A stretch of 25,613 nucleotides of DNA from UBA7803 sp036381275 (GTDB lineage Bacteria > Pseudomonadota > Gammaproteobacteria > Pseudomonadales > Azotimanducaceae). Each line of letters starts with the position of its first letter. The first letter of the stretch is position 1. The notes under the pieces were generated by a model, which was not told the DNA's origin, made no database searches, and saw only the letters and a list, made by a program, of their open reading frames with translations. The position numbers and the translations under genes were made by a program. Positions 1 to 8,106 of the stretch are shown here, piece after piece. Where the stretch lies: positions 1-25,613 of the forward strand of contig DASVDC010000036.1 in the NCBI GenBank assembly GCA_036381275.1, given 5' to 3'.

Positions 1-15
1 AATCCGGCATCCGGA

Positions 16-40
16 TTCGCGGCCGGAGGCCGCTCCCACA
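16..40 (-). repeat. REP unit, reverse orientation
   Basis: One copy of the 25-bp REP palindrome that recurs through the window. Read on the minus strand it has GTGGGA followed by the perfect hairpin GCGGCC-TCC-GGCCGC and a GAA tail. The bases just before it (1-15) are the kind of spacer seen between paired units, so a forward partner probably lies just left of the window. It sits 11 bp beyond the stop of the VWA gene. Confidence 0.85.
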
Positions 41-51
41 GGGATGGACGG

Positions 52-1407
52 TCACCGCGCAACCCTCAGTAGCCGGTCCGCAAAGCGCTCGATGTCGGAG
101 AGCCGCGCACAGCGCTCGACTCGGGCGCAGAACGGCGCGTAGTGGCGCATCAGCGAATCCCCCTCGCCCCAACGCTCCGGCCCCTCCGGATTCAGCCAGT
201 AGACGCGTTTCACCCGCTCGGATATCGACCGCAGCACGTCGACTCGCGGCGGGAAGTAGTTGCCGCGTGCATCGCCGAGGAACACCACCACGCTCCGCCG
301 GTCGAGGTCACCGGCGGCGATCCCGCGAAAATCGAACAGGGCCTGACCGTAGTCGGTCGTGCCGCGCCCCCAGGCGAACAGTGCCTCTTCCACCGCGCGG
401 GGCGCCTCGTGGCGCGCGAACAGCTCGGTGATCTCCCCGCAACGGTTCGAGAACGCGAACGTGCGCAGGCTCGGCAGCACGGCCGCCAGGTCGTGCAGCA
501 GCGTCAACAGAAAGCGCGCGATGCGGCTGACCGAGCTCGACAGATCGCAGACCACGAACACCGTGCTGCGTTCGATGCGCGTCTGCCGCCATTCCACATG
601 GAACGGTGTGCCGTCGTAGGCGAGGTTGCGCCGCAGCGTGCGCTTCAGATCGAGCATGCCCCGCTGCGCTCGCCGCCGCCGGCGACGGTGGTTCTGCGCG
701 AGCTTCGCGGCGAGCTTGTGCACGACGCGATCGGCCTCGGCATGGTAGCCCGGCGGCAACTGATCGAGGTGTCCCTGTAATGCCGCCTCGATGACCGCGC
801 GCTTGCCGGTCGCATCCACCGAGAGCCGATATTGCTGCTCCACGTACGCCTGAACCTGCTCCTGCAGATACCGGCGCAGGTAGCGCAGCACATCCAGTAC
901 CCCCCCCTGCTCGGCGAGCTCGGGACGTTCGAGCAGGCGCTCGAGCGCGGCAACGCCGAGGCGCTCCAGCAGCCGGCTCGCATAGTGCGACTTGTCGCGC
1001 AGCGAGCGCAGTCCGCCGAAGTCCAGCGCCGCGGCCTCCTGCTGCACGCGCCACGCGAGGCGCCCGTAGCGCCCGTTCAGGATGTGATCGATCAGCGCGC
1101 GCAGATCTCCGCTCGCGTCGGGAGCGAGCGCCGCCAGCACCTGCTCGCGGTCTGCCTGGCGCAGCAGCGAGCGCTTGGCCGGCTCCTGGAACGCGAGCTG
1201 GTGGAAGAACCGGTCGAAGCAATCCGCGAAGCGCTCCTTCTCCGCGCGGCTCTTCGCAACCGTGAGCGCCAGCGCATCCCGGAGCAGCGACGGATCGTCG
1301 AGCCCCACCGCGCTGACGACGGCGAGGGCATCGAGCGTCTCCGCGGGCGACACCGCGACCTCGGCGCTGCGCAGCGCGTGTACCAGCCTCGCGAGTGTGA
1401 CGTGCAT
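52..1407 (-). CDS. CoxE-like VWA domain protein
   Basis: This 451-residue protein has the architecture of the CoxE-like VWA family: an Arg/Glu-rich helical N-terminal half, a very basic linker (around residue 240, NHRRRRRRAQRG) and a C-terminal von Willebrand A domain. The MIDAS motif DLSSS starts near residue 288, after the hydrophobic strand VFVVC, and binds a divalent metal. Family members usually work with a MoxR-type AAA ATPase in maturing metalloenzymes or other complexes. No MoxR gene is present here, and the gene diverges from the amidotransferase, so any partner lies outside the window. The likely start is ATG at 1407. A GTG sits directly before it, and a two-codon ATG-CCG-TGA frame overlaps it. 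The target is unknown. Confidence 0.85.
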   Translation of the reverse strand: MHVTLARLVHALRSAEVAVSPAETLDALAVVSAVGLDDPSLLRDALALTVAKSRAEKERFADCFDRFFHQLAFQEPAKRSLLRQADREQVLAALAPDASGDLRALIDHILNGRYGRLAWRVQQEAAALDFGGLRSLRDKSHYASRLLERLGVAALERLLERPELAEQGGVLDVLRYLRRYLQEQVQAYVEQQYRLSVDATGKRAVIEAALQGHLDQLPPGYHAEADRVVHKLAAKLAQNHRRRRRRAQRGMLDLKRTLRRNLAYDGTPFHVEWRQTRIERSTVFVVCDLSSSVSRIARFLLTLLHDLAAVLPSLRTFAFSNRCGEITELFARHEAPRAVEEALFAWGRGTTDYGQALFDFRGIAAGDLDRRSVVVFLGDARGNYFPPRVDVLRSISERVKRVYWLNPEGPERWGEGDSLMRHYAPFCARVERCARLSDIERFADRLLRVAR

Positions 1408-1491
1408 CACGGCATTCTAGAGCGGAGGCGACTGGGCACAATCTTCACAAATATCTCACAGGGCTGCAGCGCCTACCGGTGCTTTGCCGGA

Positions 1492-1497
1492 TAGAAT
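1492..1497 (+). promoter_or_regulatory. Candidate -10 element upstream of amidotransferase operon
   Basis: TAGAAT (5 of 6 to TATAAT) lies about 57 bp before the GTG start in the 146-bp divergent gap between the VWA and amidotransferase genes. I see no good -35 hexamer at 16-18 bp, so this is tentative. The rest of the gap shows no clear signal apart from the ribosome binding site before 1554. Confidence 0.25.
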
Positions 1498-1537
1498 GCC
1501 CGGCGTCTGGAAAGGCGTGCCCGGCACGCCGTGGCAT

Positions 1538-1543
1538 GGGGAA
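1538..1543 (+). promoter_or_regulatory. Ribosome binding site fixing the GTG start of the amidotransferase
   Basis: GGGGAA lies 10 bp before GTG at 1554. This selects the start that places Cys at position 2, as the class II glutamine amidotransferase mechanism requires, over in-frame starts further upstream. Confidence 0.6.
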
Positions 1544-1553
1544 TCGGCAGAAC

Positions 1554-3497
1554 GTGTGCGGCCTTGCCGGAATCTGGCACCCGGACCTTCGAGTTCCGGA
1601 TCTCGTCGCGATGCAGCGCATGACGACGCTGCTCACGCACCGAGGACCGGACGATGTCGGCTTCCACCAGGAGCCGGGCGTCGCGCTCGGCCACCGGCGC
1701 CTTTCGATCATTGACCTGCAGACCGGCCATCAGCCGCTCAGCAACGAAGACGGCTCGATCTGGGTCGCCTTCAACGGTGAAATCTTCAACTACCTCGAGT
1801 TGCGCGCGGACCTGCTGCAGCGGGGACACGTGTTCCGCACGCGCAGCGATACCGAGGTGCTCGTCCACCTCTACGAGGAGAAGGGCCTCGACTTCGTCCA
1901 CGACCTGAACGGTCAATTCGCGATCGCGCTGTGGGACCGCAACCGCCGTCGGCTCGTGCTGGCGCGGGATCGGGTCGGGATCCGGCCGCTGTTCCACGCG
2001 ACGCTGGCCGACGGTACGCTGCTGTTCGGTTCCGAGATGAAGGCGATTCTCGCGCACGGCGCGCTGCGTGCCGAGCTGGACCCCGTGGCGCTCGGCCAGG
2101 TCGCGACGCTCTGGGTGACGATTCCGCCGCGCACCCCGTTCAAGGGCATCGAGGAGCTCCCTCCGGGCCGGCTGCTCGTGCTCGAAGACGGCCGCCGGCG
2201 GGAGCATCGCTACTGGCAGCACCGCTTCCCCCGCGAACACGAATACGAAGACCGCACGCTCGACTACTGGACACAGCGCGTTCGGGAGACCCTGGAGGAC
2301 GCGGTGCGGCTGCAGCTCCGGGCCGACGTGCCCGTCGCGGCTTATCTGAGCGGGGGCCTCGACTCGTCGATCCTGACGGGGCTCGTCCAACGCCATCACA
2401 AGGGGGAGCTGGCGACGTTCTCCGTGGCCTTCGACGATGCCCGCTTCGACGAAGCCGAGCATCAGCGCCGCGCGGTCGAACATTTCGGCACCGCCCACCG
2501 TTCCATCCGTGTCGATGCGGCGGACATCGGCCGCACCTTTGCCGACGTGGTCTGGTTCGGAGAGCGGCCGACGGTGCGCACGGCACCGGGGCCGCTGCTG
2601 CGGCTGTCCGGTCTGGTGCGCCGGCATGGAACCAAGGTCGTGCTGACCGGGGAAGGCGCGGACGAGCTGTTCGCTGGCTACAACCTGTTCCGCGAAGACA
2701 AGGCGCGCCGCTTCTGGGCGAAGAACCCGGCGTCGCGCTGGCGTGCCAACGCGCTGTCGAGCCTCTACGGGTACGTGCAGCGCGACCGGCGCGGCGACGC
2801 GTTCTGGCAGGCGTTCTTCCGCAGCGGCCTGACCGATACCGCCGACCGGTTCTACTCGCACCGGCTGCGCTGGCAGAACGGCGCCGGCATCCGGCGTTTC
2901 TTCGCCGCCGACGTGCGTGCCCAGATGCAGAGTGACGAAGCGCTGCTCGCGGAGCTCGACACCTATCTCGAACCCGAGCGGCTGAACTGGCATCCGCTGT
3001 GCCGGGCCCAGCACCTCGAGATGGCGCTGTTCATGTCGGGCTATCTGCTGTCCACCCAGGGTGACCGGATGATGATGGCGAGCTCGGTGGAGGGCCGGGT
3101 GCCGTTCCTGGACCACCGCCTGATCGAGCTGGCCGCCCAGATTCCGCCGAAGTACAAGCTGCGCGGCCTCGACGAGAAGTTCGTGCTGAAGGAGACCTTC
3201 AGGGACCTGTTGCCGCCGTCCATCGCTCATCGTTCGAAGCAGCCCTACCGGGCACCGATCGTCGACAGCCTGGTCTCCGATGGGACCCTGACCGGCCGGC
3301 TGCTCGAACCGGAGGCGCTCGCCGAGCAGGGTCTCGCCGACCCCGTGGCCGTCCAGATGCTTCTGAAGAAATTGCGCACCGCCGCCGCCCGCAGCGAGCG
3401 CGATGAAATGGCGCTGGCGGTCATCACCTCGGCGCAACTGCTTCACCATCAGTTCGTCTCTTCTCTGGGCCGAGCTGAATCCCGTCAGGCCGCATGA
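1554..3497 (+). CDS. asnB: Asparagine synthase-family glutamine amidotransferase
   Basis: A 647-residue class II amidotransferase joined to an ATP-dependent synthetase. Starting at GTG 1554 gives Met-Cys-Gly-Leu-Ala-Gly-Ile, so Cys2 is the N-terminal glutaminase nucleophile. Glutaminase motifs GHRRLSIIDL, FNGEIFNY and RSDTEV follow. The C-terminal synthetase has the pyrophosphatase loop SGGLDSS at residues 266-272 and GEGADELFAGYN further on. The family makes an acyl-adenylate and amidates it with ammonia channelled from glutamine. The length and sequence resemble the amidotransferases of polysaccharide and exosortase loci more than housekeeping AsnB (about 550 residues). It heads a coupled operon with an acetyltransferase and a lipoprotein, which suggests amidation of a surface glycan or lipid-like metabolite. 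The substrate cannot be read from sequence, so the symbol refers to the family only. Confidence 0.9.
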   Translation: MCGLAGIWHPDLRVPDLVAMQRMTTLLTHRGPDDVGFHQEPGVALGHRRLSIIDLQTGHQPLSNEDGSIWVAFNGEIFNYLELRADLLQRGHVFRTRSDTEVLVHLYEEKGLDFVHDLNGQFAIALWDRNRRRLVLARDRVGIRPLFHATLADGTLLFGSEMKAILAHGALRAELDPVALGQVATLWVTIPPRTPFKGIEELPPGRLLVLEDGRRREHRYWQHRFPREHEYEDRTLDYWTQRVRETLEDAVRLQLRADVPVAAYLSGGLDSSILTGLVQRHHKGELATFSVAFDDARFDEAEHQRRAVEHFGTAHRSIRVDAADIGRTFADVVWFGERPTVRTAPGPLLRLSGLVRRHGTKVVLTGEGADELFAGYNLFREDKARRFWAKNPASRWRANALSSLYGYVQRDRRGDAFWQAFFRSGLTDTADRFYSHRLRWQNGAGIRRFFAADVRAQMQSDEALLAELDTYLEPERLNWHPLCRAQHLEMALFMSGYLLSTQGDRMMMASSVEGRVPFLDHRLIELAAQIPPKYKLRGLDEKFVLKETFRDLLPPSIAHRSKQPYRAPIVDSLVSDGTLTGRLLEPEALAEQGLADPVAVQMLLKKLRTAAARSERDEMALAVITSAQLLHHQFVSSLGRAESRQAA

Positions 3498-4177
3498 AAC
3501 AGGAAGACTCCGTGAATCGATTGAAGTCCACGTACTGGCTGCTGAAGGACGAGCTGAAGAACATCGCACTGTCATTGGTGATCATGGTCCCGGGCCGAAG
3601 CGGGCAATGGCTCCGGCGGAAAGCCTACGGCGCGCGGCTGAAGCGCCTCGGCGAGCAGACGGTGATGCAGGTGGGCTTCCGGGTGGTGAACCCGGAGAAC
3701 GTCGAAGTGGGGTCGCACTGCAACTTCGCGGACGGAGTTTTCATCACCGGCGGCGGCGGCGTCACGATCGGCAACTGGGTGGGCTTCGGCCCGGACACCA
3801 AGATCTGGTCAGTGAATCATCGGTTCGACGATCCCGATCGACCCTGGCTGCTGCAGGGTTGGGAGCGCAAGCCCGTGGTGATCGAAGACGACGTCTGGCT
3901 GGGCGCCAACGTGTTCGTGATGCCCGGCGTGACCATCGGCCGCGGCGCGATCGTCTCGGCCGGCGCGGTCGTCAGCAAATCGATTCCGCCCTACGCGCTG
4001 GTGGCCGGGAATCCCGGGCGGGTCGTCGGCTGGCGCAAGCAGCCGGGCGGCTCTAGCACCGGAGCCATCGAACCGGTCGTTCCGAAGCTCGAAGCCGTCG
4101 CACCGGAGGCCGATGGTCCATCCGAACACGCCAGGTCCGTCCGCCGCGCTGTAGTGGCTACCGAAGGAACGATGTGA
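3494..4177 (+). CDS. Left-handed beta-helix acyltransferase (WbbJ/CatB-like)
   Basis: A 227-residue transferase of the hexapeptide-repeat family, which uses acetyl-CoA or another acyl-CoA to O- or N-acylate sugars. An N-terminal helical segment (residues 1-50) precedes isoleucine-patch repeats from about 55 to 185. Examples are VEVGSHCNF, VTIGNWVGFG, VVIEDDVWLGANV, VTIGRGAIVSAGAVV and the typical end PPYALVAGNPGRVVGW. The His of NHRFDD is the likely catalytic base. The last 40 residues are a Pro/Glu/Ala-rich tail with no recognisable domain. The start ATG overlaps the upstream stop by four bases (ATGA), so translation is coupled to the amidotransferase. The acceptor is unknown; a cell-surface glycan is the likely guess. 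Confidence 0.85.
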   Translation: MKQEDSVNRLKSTYWLLKDELKNIALSLVIMVPGRSGQWLRRKAYGARLKRLGEQTVMQVGFRVVNPENVEVGSHCNFADGVFITGGGGVTIGNWVGFGPDTKIWSVNHRFDDPDRPWLLQGWERKPVVIEDDVWLGANVFVMPGVTIGRGAIVSAGAVVSKSIPPYALVAGNPGRVVGWRKQPGGSSTGAIEPVVPKLEAVAPEADGPSEHARSVRRAVVATEGTM

Positions 4178-5019
4178 TGAGCATTCGACTGACCGCCTGG
4201 GCGGCGCTGCTGCTCGTTGTCGCAAGCGCCGGTTGCACACCACCTGATCAGGAACCCGACGTGAACGTTGCCGTTGCCCTACCCACCCTCGCGCACGATC
4301 TGCATGCCGTCGCGGCCGCTCGGATCCTGCTCGGCCACCAGTCGGTGGGCCGCAACCTGTTGGCCGGTCTCGGCGCCCTTTCCGAGGAGCACGGAGTGCC
4401 GCTGCGCATCGTCGAGATCGACGGCGTCCCGCCGGATGACGGCCCCGGCATCTTCCATTCGAACATCGGCCGCAACGGCGATCCCGAGTCGAAGTGCGAG
4501 GTCTTCGCCCGGCTGCTCGACCGGCCGGAGCGGCCGCGCTACGACCTCGCGATGATGAAGTTCTGCTACGTCGACCTCGGCCGCGACACGCCGCTCGAGG
4601 TGGCCGCGATGCTCGAGCGCTACACGGCGCTCGTCGAGCAGATCCGCCGCGCGCGCCCGGACGTGCGTCTGGTCCACGTGACGATGCCGCTGGTGGCCGA
4701 TCCGCCGGGCAAGAAGACGTGGCTCAAGCGGTTGGTCGGCCTGCCGACCGCGCTGGATGCAGACAGCGCGCTTCGCAGCGCATACAACGACGCGCTGCGC
4801 GAACGCTTCGCCGGCGAGCCGCTCTTCGACCTGGCGCGGGTCGAGTCGACGCGGCCCGACGGCACACGGAGCAGCTTCTCCCGCGACGGAAAGGAGATTC
4901 CCACCCTCGCCCCCCCGTACACCGACGACGGCGCGCATTTGAATGCCGAGGGTCAGCGCCGGGCGGCCGTGGAGTTCGTGCGGACGATGGCGGCGGCGTT
5001 GCGGACGGGCAGCGAATAG
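4177..5019 (+). CDS. Putative SGNH-like lipoprotein
   Basis: A 280-residue exported protein. The start at ATG 4177 shares one base with the previous stop and has GAAGGA eight bases upstream. Residues 1-19 form a signal peptide ending SAG-C, with Cys20 as the likely lipidated residue. The -3 position is Ser, a permitted but weaker lipobox. The mature protein has GHQSVGRN (Ser56) near its start and DDGAHLN (Asp251, His254) near its end. This spacing matches the nucleophile and Asp-x-x-His blocks of SGNH/GDSL esterases and polysaccharide acyltransferases. As third gene of the operon, it may add or remove the acyl group handled by its neighbours at the outer or inner membrane. The SGNH assignment is inferred from motifs only. 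Confidence 0.7.
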   Translation: MSIRLTAWAALLLVVASAGCTPPDQEPDVNVAVALPTLAHDLHAVAAARILLGHQSVGRNLLAGLGALSEEHGVPLRIVEIDGVPPDDGPGIFHSNIGRNGDPESKCEVFARLLDRPERPRYDLAMMKFCYVDLGRDTPLEVAAMLERYTALVEQIRRARPDVRLVHVTMPLVADPPGKKTWLKRLVGLPTALDADSALRSAYNDALRERFAGEPLFDLARVESTRPDGTRSSFSRDGKEIPTLAPPYTDDGAHLNAEGQRRAAVEFVRTMAAALRTGSE

Positions 5020-5035
5020 CGCCCGCGTCCGTGCC

Positions 5036-5126
5036 CGTGGGAGCGGCTCCTGTGAGAGCGGCCTCCGGCCGCGAATTCCCGGGCATCGCGGCCGAAGGGG
5101 CTTCGCGGCCGAAGGCCGCTCCCACA
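5036..5126. repeat. Nested REP array between convergent genes
   Basis: A truncated forward unit (5036-5054), a forward unit (5051-5075), a truncated reverse unit (about 5085-5100) and a reverse unit (5102-5126). Two have small changes (GTGAGA for GTGGGA; CGAAGG for CGGAGG). The array fills the gap between the lipoprotein gene and the oppositely oriented NadE-family gene. Its strong hairpins could serve both as a bidirectional transcription terminator. Confidence 0.85.
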
Positions 5127-5134
5127 ACTCAAAG

Positions 5135-6130
5135 CTACGCCTCGATCTCGGGCACCGGCTCGACCAGCACCGGGCCGAGGTGGTGATACCGCGTACCCCG
5201 CCGCTTCGCCTCGATGTCCTTGTAGACGTTCTCGACCTGCGCCTCGGTCAGCCCGAGCGCGGCGGCCACCTCGGCCGCCGGGCAGCCGTGGTTGTACGCC
5301 CAGAGCGCGAGGTCCATCTGCTGGTACGGTAGCGCGAAGTAGAACTCGTCCTGGCCCTGCGCCAGGCTGTAGGTGTCCGTGGTGGGCACTGCGCCGCAGA
5401 TCCGGTCCGGTAGTCCCATGTGCCGGGCCAGCGCGTACACCTGCGACTTGTAGAGGTGCGCGATCGGCTTCACGTCGGCACTGCCGTCACCGTTCTTCAC
5501 GAAGAAGCCCTGATCGTATTCGAGCCGGTTCGGCGTGCCGATCACGGCGTAGTTCAGCCGGTCGGCATGGAAATACTCGAGTGTTTTGCGCACCCGCTGC
5601 TTGAAGTTCGTAGCGGCCACGATCTGCAGATACTCCCGGACGCCCAGACGCTCGCGCCGCTCTTCACCGGCGGGCGTCTGCACCACGAGATGGAAGTGGT
5701 TCAGGCGCCCTTCGCTGCCGCCGCCGATCACGATCTTGTTCTTCCAGCCCGGCCCGTAGTCCGGGAACACCCGACGGATCGCTTCGTCGCGCCAGCGATA
5801 GCAGCCGATCGCCTCGAGTGTCGGCGCGATGTTCTGAATCTCGTGCTCGATGCCCAGATGCTCGGCCAGCAGGCGCCCACGGTCGGTGCTGTCGTCGGAC
5901 GAGTCTCGCTCCGGCAGCAGCAATCCGTAGACACGGGACGGCCCGACCGCGCGGACCGCCAACGCAGCGCAGACCGAGCTGTCGATGCCGCCGGACATCG
6001 CGATCACGAAACCGCGCCGCGACAGTTGTCGCGCGAGAATCTCGCGCATGCGTCGGCAGATCCGGTCGATGGTTTCGTCCCCGTCGATCTGCAGCACGCG
6101 ATCGTCGAGCACCTCTGCGGTAGACGCCAT
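5135..6130 (-). CDS. nadE: NadE-family ammonia-dependent amide synthetase (NAD+ synthase-like)
   Basis: A 331-residue N-type ATP pyrophosphatase. The SGGIDSS loop lies at residues 46-52. The NadE signature GTPNRLEYDQGFF is followed by KNGDGSADVKPIAHLYKSQV. Canonical NadE adenylates the carboxylate of deamido-NAD and amidates it with ammonia. This protein is longer than E. coli NadE (275 residues). It has an extra stretch after the adenylate region (GPGWKNKIVIGGGSEG to ERRERLG) and a C-terminal TTDTYS...QDEFYF segment. I chose ATG 6130, which has GAAGGA seven bases upstream; a TTG at 6145 overlapping the ligase stop is the alternative. It is the third gene after an acyl carrier protein and a ligase, so it may amidate a pathway-specific carboxylate rather than serve NAD synthesis. 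Confidence 0.85.
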   Translation of the reverse strand: MASTAEVLDDRVLQIDGDETIDRICRRMREILARQLSRRGFVIAMSGGIDSSVCAALAVRAVGPSRVYGLLLPERDSSDDSTDRGRLLAEHLGIEHEIQNIAPTLEAIGCYRWRDEAIRRVFPDYGPGWKNKIVIGGGSEGRLNHFHLVVQTPAGEERRERLGVREYLQIVAATNFKQRVRKTLEYFHADRLNYAVIGTPNRLEYDQGFFVKNGDGSADVKPIAHLYKSQVYALARHMGLPDRICGAVPTTDTYSLAQGQDEFYFALPYQQMDLALWAYNHGCPAAEVAAALGLTEAQVENVYKDIEAKRRGTRYHHLGPVLVEPVPEIEA

Positions 6131-6141
6131 GAGACGGTCCT

Positions 6142-7656
6142 TCAAGCGAGTTGGAAACGTTGAACCTTGCCGGATGCGGTTCGCGGCAGTTCGCTGACGA
6201 GCTCCACTTCCTTCGGCACTTTGTAGGATGCGAGCTGCGCGCGGCAGTGCGCCTTGACCTGGCGGACGTCGAGGGCCGCGTCCGGCCTCGGTACGATGAC
6301 GGCCTTCACGGCCTGGCCGAGCAATGGGTCGGCGATGCCGACCACGGCGACCTCCTGTACCCCGGGCAACGTCGCGAGCGCTTCCTCGACCTCCAGCGGG
6401 CTCACCCGGTACGCGCCGACCTTGATCATGTCGACGAGCCGTCCTTCCAGGTACAGGAAGCCCTCATCGTCGAGGCGGCCGAGGTCGCCCGTCGCGAGCC
6501 AGCCGTCACGCAGCGCCGCCGCGGTGGCTTCCGGATCGCGCCAATAGCCGAGCATCACGTTGGGTCCGCGCACGTGCACCTCGCCCACCTCGCCGGCTGC
6601 GACCGGGCCGGTGGCGCTACGGATCTGAATCTCGACACCGGGCACCGGCAGCCCCACCGATCCCGCCTTGTCTGGCAGCCGCTCGGGCGGCAGGTACGTG
6701 ATGCGCGCAGTGGCCTCGGTCTGCCCGTACATCACGAACAACTCGGCCCACGGCAGCTCGCTGCGCAGGCGCTCGATCAGCGCCAGCGGCATCGCGCCGC
6801 CCGCCTGCGTGAGGTAGCGCAGGCTGCGCAGGTCGAACTCCTGCAGATTGCAGCGCCCGAGCAGCAGCGCGAAGGTCGACGGGACCCCGGCGAAGCCGGT
6901 GATGCCCGCCTCGCCGATGCGCCGCAGCGTCAGATGCGGGTAGGCCAGGTTGTCGTCGAGCACGAGCCGCGCGCCGGCCAGCAGATGGCTGTTCAACACG
7001 GAATTGCCGTACGAAAAGTGGAACGGCAGCACGCACAGGCCACGATCGTCCGGCGTCAGGCGCAGGTACGACGCAATCGCCTCCGCGTTGGCGAGCAGGT
7101 TCTCCGCACTCAGCATCACACCCTTCGGCCGCCCGGTCGTGCCGGAGGTGTAGATGATCGCGGCGAGGTCGGCCGGCGCCGGCGGGGCGACATCGGCCGC
7201 TACGGCCAGGCGCGCTGCCGCCAGGTCCGCCGCCAGCCGATCGAGGGCCCCGGCATCCTCGCAGAGCGTGAGCTCCACGACCGCCACCCGCTCCGCGACC
7301 GCACCGCGCAGCGACGCCCACTCCGGGTGTGCCGGATCCCCGATCAGCACGCTGGCGCCGCTGTGCTCGATCTGCCGGGCGAGCACCGGCGCGCGCTCCT
7401 GCGCATTGAGGGGAACCGCGACAGCGCCCGCCGCCATCACGCCGTAGTAGGCGGCGACATACTGCGGCGAGTTGCGCAGCAGCAGCGCCACCCGGCCGCA
7501 CGGCTCGAGGCCGGCCGCCGTGAGCACGCCGCTCACCCGGTCCGTCGCGTCCATCAGGTCGCGATACGTCCAGCGGACGGCGCGCCACTCGAGCGCGATG
7601 GCTTCCGGCGCCCGGCAGGCCACCTGCCGCACGGCCGAAACGAGCGTTTTGGGCAT
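6142..7656 (-). CDS. AMP-forming acyl-CoA synthetase / acyl-ACP ligase
   Basis: A 504-residue member of the ANL adenylating superfamily. The P-loop-like IIYTSGTTGRPKG is at 167-179. Further motifs are YGQTEATARITYLPPE, the hinge region GWLATGDLGRLDDEGFLYLEGR, the DMIKVGAYRVSPLEVEEAL segment, and the catalytic Lys497 in RTASGKVQRF. The enzyme activates a carboxylic acid as acyl-AMP and passes it to a thiol. With a dedicated acyl carrier protein encoded three bases upstream, the acceptor is probably that carrier's phosphopantetheine. The substrate could be a fatty, hydroxy or amino acid and cannot be told from sequence. The gene ends 11 bp before the NadE-family start, so the three genes form one operon. 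Confidence 0.9.
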   Translation of the reverse strand: MPKTLVSAVRQVACRAPEAIALEWRAVRWTYRDLMDATDRVSGVLTAAGLEPCGRVALLLRNSPQYVAAYYGVMAAGAVAVPLNAQERAPVLARQIEHSGASVLIGDPAHPEWASLRGAVAERVAVVELTLCEDAGALDRLAADLAAARLAVAADVAPPAPADLAAIIYTSGTTGRPKGVMLSAENLLANAEAIASYLRLTPDDRGLCVLPFHFSYGNSVLNSHLLAGARLVLDDNLAYPHLTLRRIGEAGITGFAGVPSTFALLLGRCNLQEFDLRSLRYLTQAGGAMPLALIERLRSELPWAELFVMYGQTEATARITYLPPERLPDKAGSVGLPVPGVEIQIRSATGPVAAGEVGEVHVRGPNVMLGYWRDPEATAAALRDGWLATGDLGRLDDEGFLYLEGRLVDMIKVGAYRVSPLEVEEALATLPGVQEVAVVGIADPLLGQAVKAVIVPRPDAALDVRQVKAHCRAQLASYKVPKEVELVSELPRTASGKVQRFQLA

Positions 7657-7659
7657 GGC

Positions 7660-7914
7660 TCAGGCGGCCTTCAGCCGCGAGGCGACGAAGCGGGCGAGTC
7701 GGTTCACGGAGTCGAGATTCTCGGGGATCATCTCGTCGTCCTGCACCTTCACGCCGAGCTCCTCTTCGAGGAACAGGATGATTTCGAGCATACCCGTGGA
7801 ATCGACGATCCCCTGCTCGAGCAGGGAGTCGTCGAGCCCGAGTGCCGACGTGTCGTTGGTGAAGAGGTAGTTCTCCAGAATGTAATCGCGAATGCGTTCG
7901 CAAACCTGCTGCAT
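7660..7914 (-). CDS. Acyl carrier protein
   Basis: An 84-residue acidic carrier protein. The phosphopantetheine attachment site is Ser39 in GIVDSTGMLEI, followed by the acidic recognition helix (LFLEEELGVKVQDDEM). The sequence is unlike housekeeping AcpP (DSLDTVE) and resembles standalone carriers of biosynthetic and surface-glycan loci. It is first in the operon and ends 3 bp before the ligase start. The loaded carrier would tether the acyl group made by the ligase. The ribosome binding site is weak (CGGG about seven bases upstream). Confidence 0.9.
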   Translation of the reverse strand: MQQVCERIRDYILENYLFTNDTSALGLDDSLLEQGIVDSTGMLEIILFLEEELGVKVQDDEMIPENLDSVNRLARFVASRLKAA

Positions 7915-7944
7915 GGTAGCCCGATCAACAATACCGTGAATCCT

Positions 7945-7950
7945 ATTGTA
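7945..7950 (-). promoter_or_regulatory. Candidate -10 for the carrier protein operon
   Basis: TACAAT on the minus strand, about 31 bp before the carrier protein ATG, matches 5 of 6 of the sigma-70 -10. No convincing -35 is visible in the GC-rich sequence upstream. Confidence 0.3.
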
Positions 7951-8003
7951 GCGCCCCTATCCCCGCCCGTTGGGGCCTCAGTACACTTCACTCATACAGT
8001 CGC

Positions 8004-8028
8004 TTCAGCCGCTCACATCCCGGCTGAA
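8004..8028. repeat. Hairpin in the divergent gap
   Basis: A perfect 8-bp inverted repeat, TTCAGCCG / CGGCTGAA, around a 9-base loop. It lies in the 192-bp gap between the divergent carrier protein and small-molecule kinase genes. It is not a REP unit and has no T-tract. It could be an operator or part of the leader of the kinase gene. A smaller CCCC/GGGG hairpin lies at 7961-7975. Nothing else stands out in this gap. Confidence 0.4.
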
Positions 8029-8106
8029 ACATCTTGAACCGGTGCGCAGACGAATCGTGATAGAGCGCAGATCGGCACCGCCGCCGCGGCGGCACGGAAG
8101 CGGCCG

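Noticed and set aside
1479..1553. Upstream extension of the amidotransferase to 1479
   Set aside because: It would bury the catalytic Cys that must follow the initiator Met; GTG 1554 with GGGGAA upstream is right.
1473..3575. Long antisense open frame (700 codons) opposite the amidotransferase gene
   Set aside because: It has no recognisable domain and a GC-rich-shadow composition (Arg, Gln, His, Val-rich), while the plus strand encodes a complete asparagine synthase family protein.
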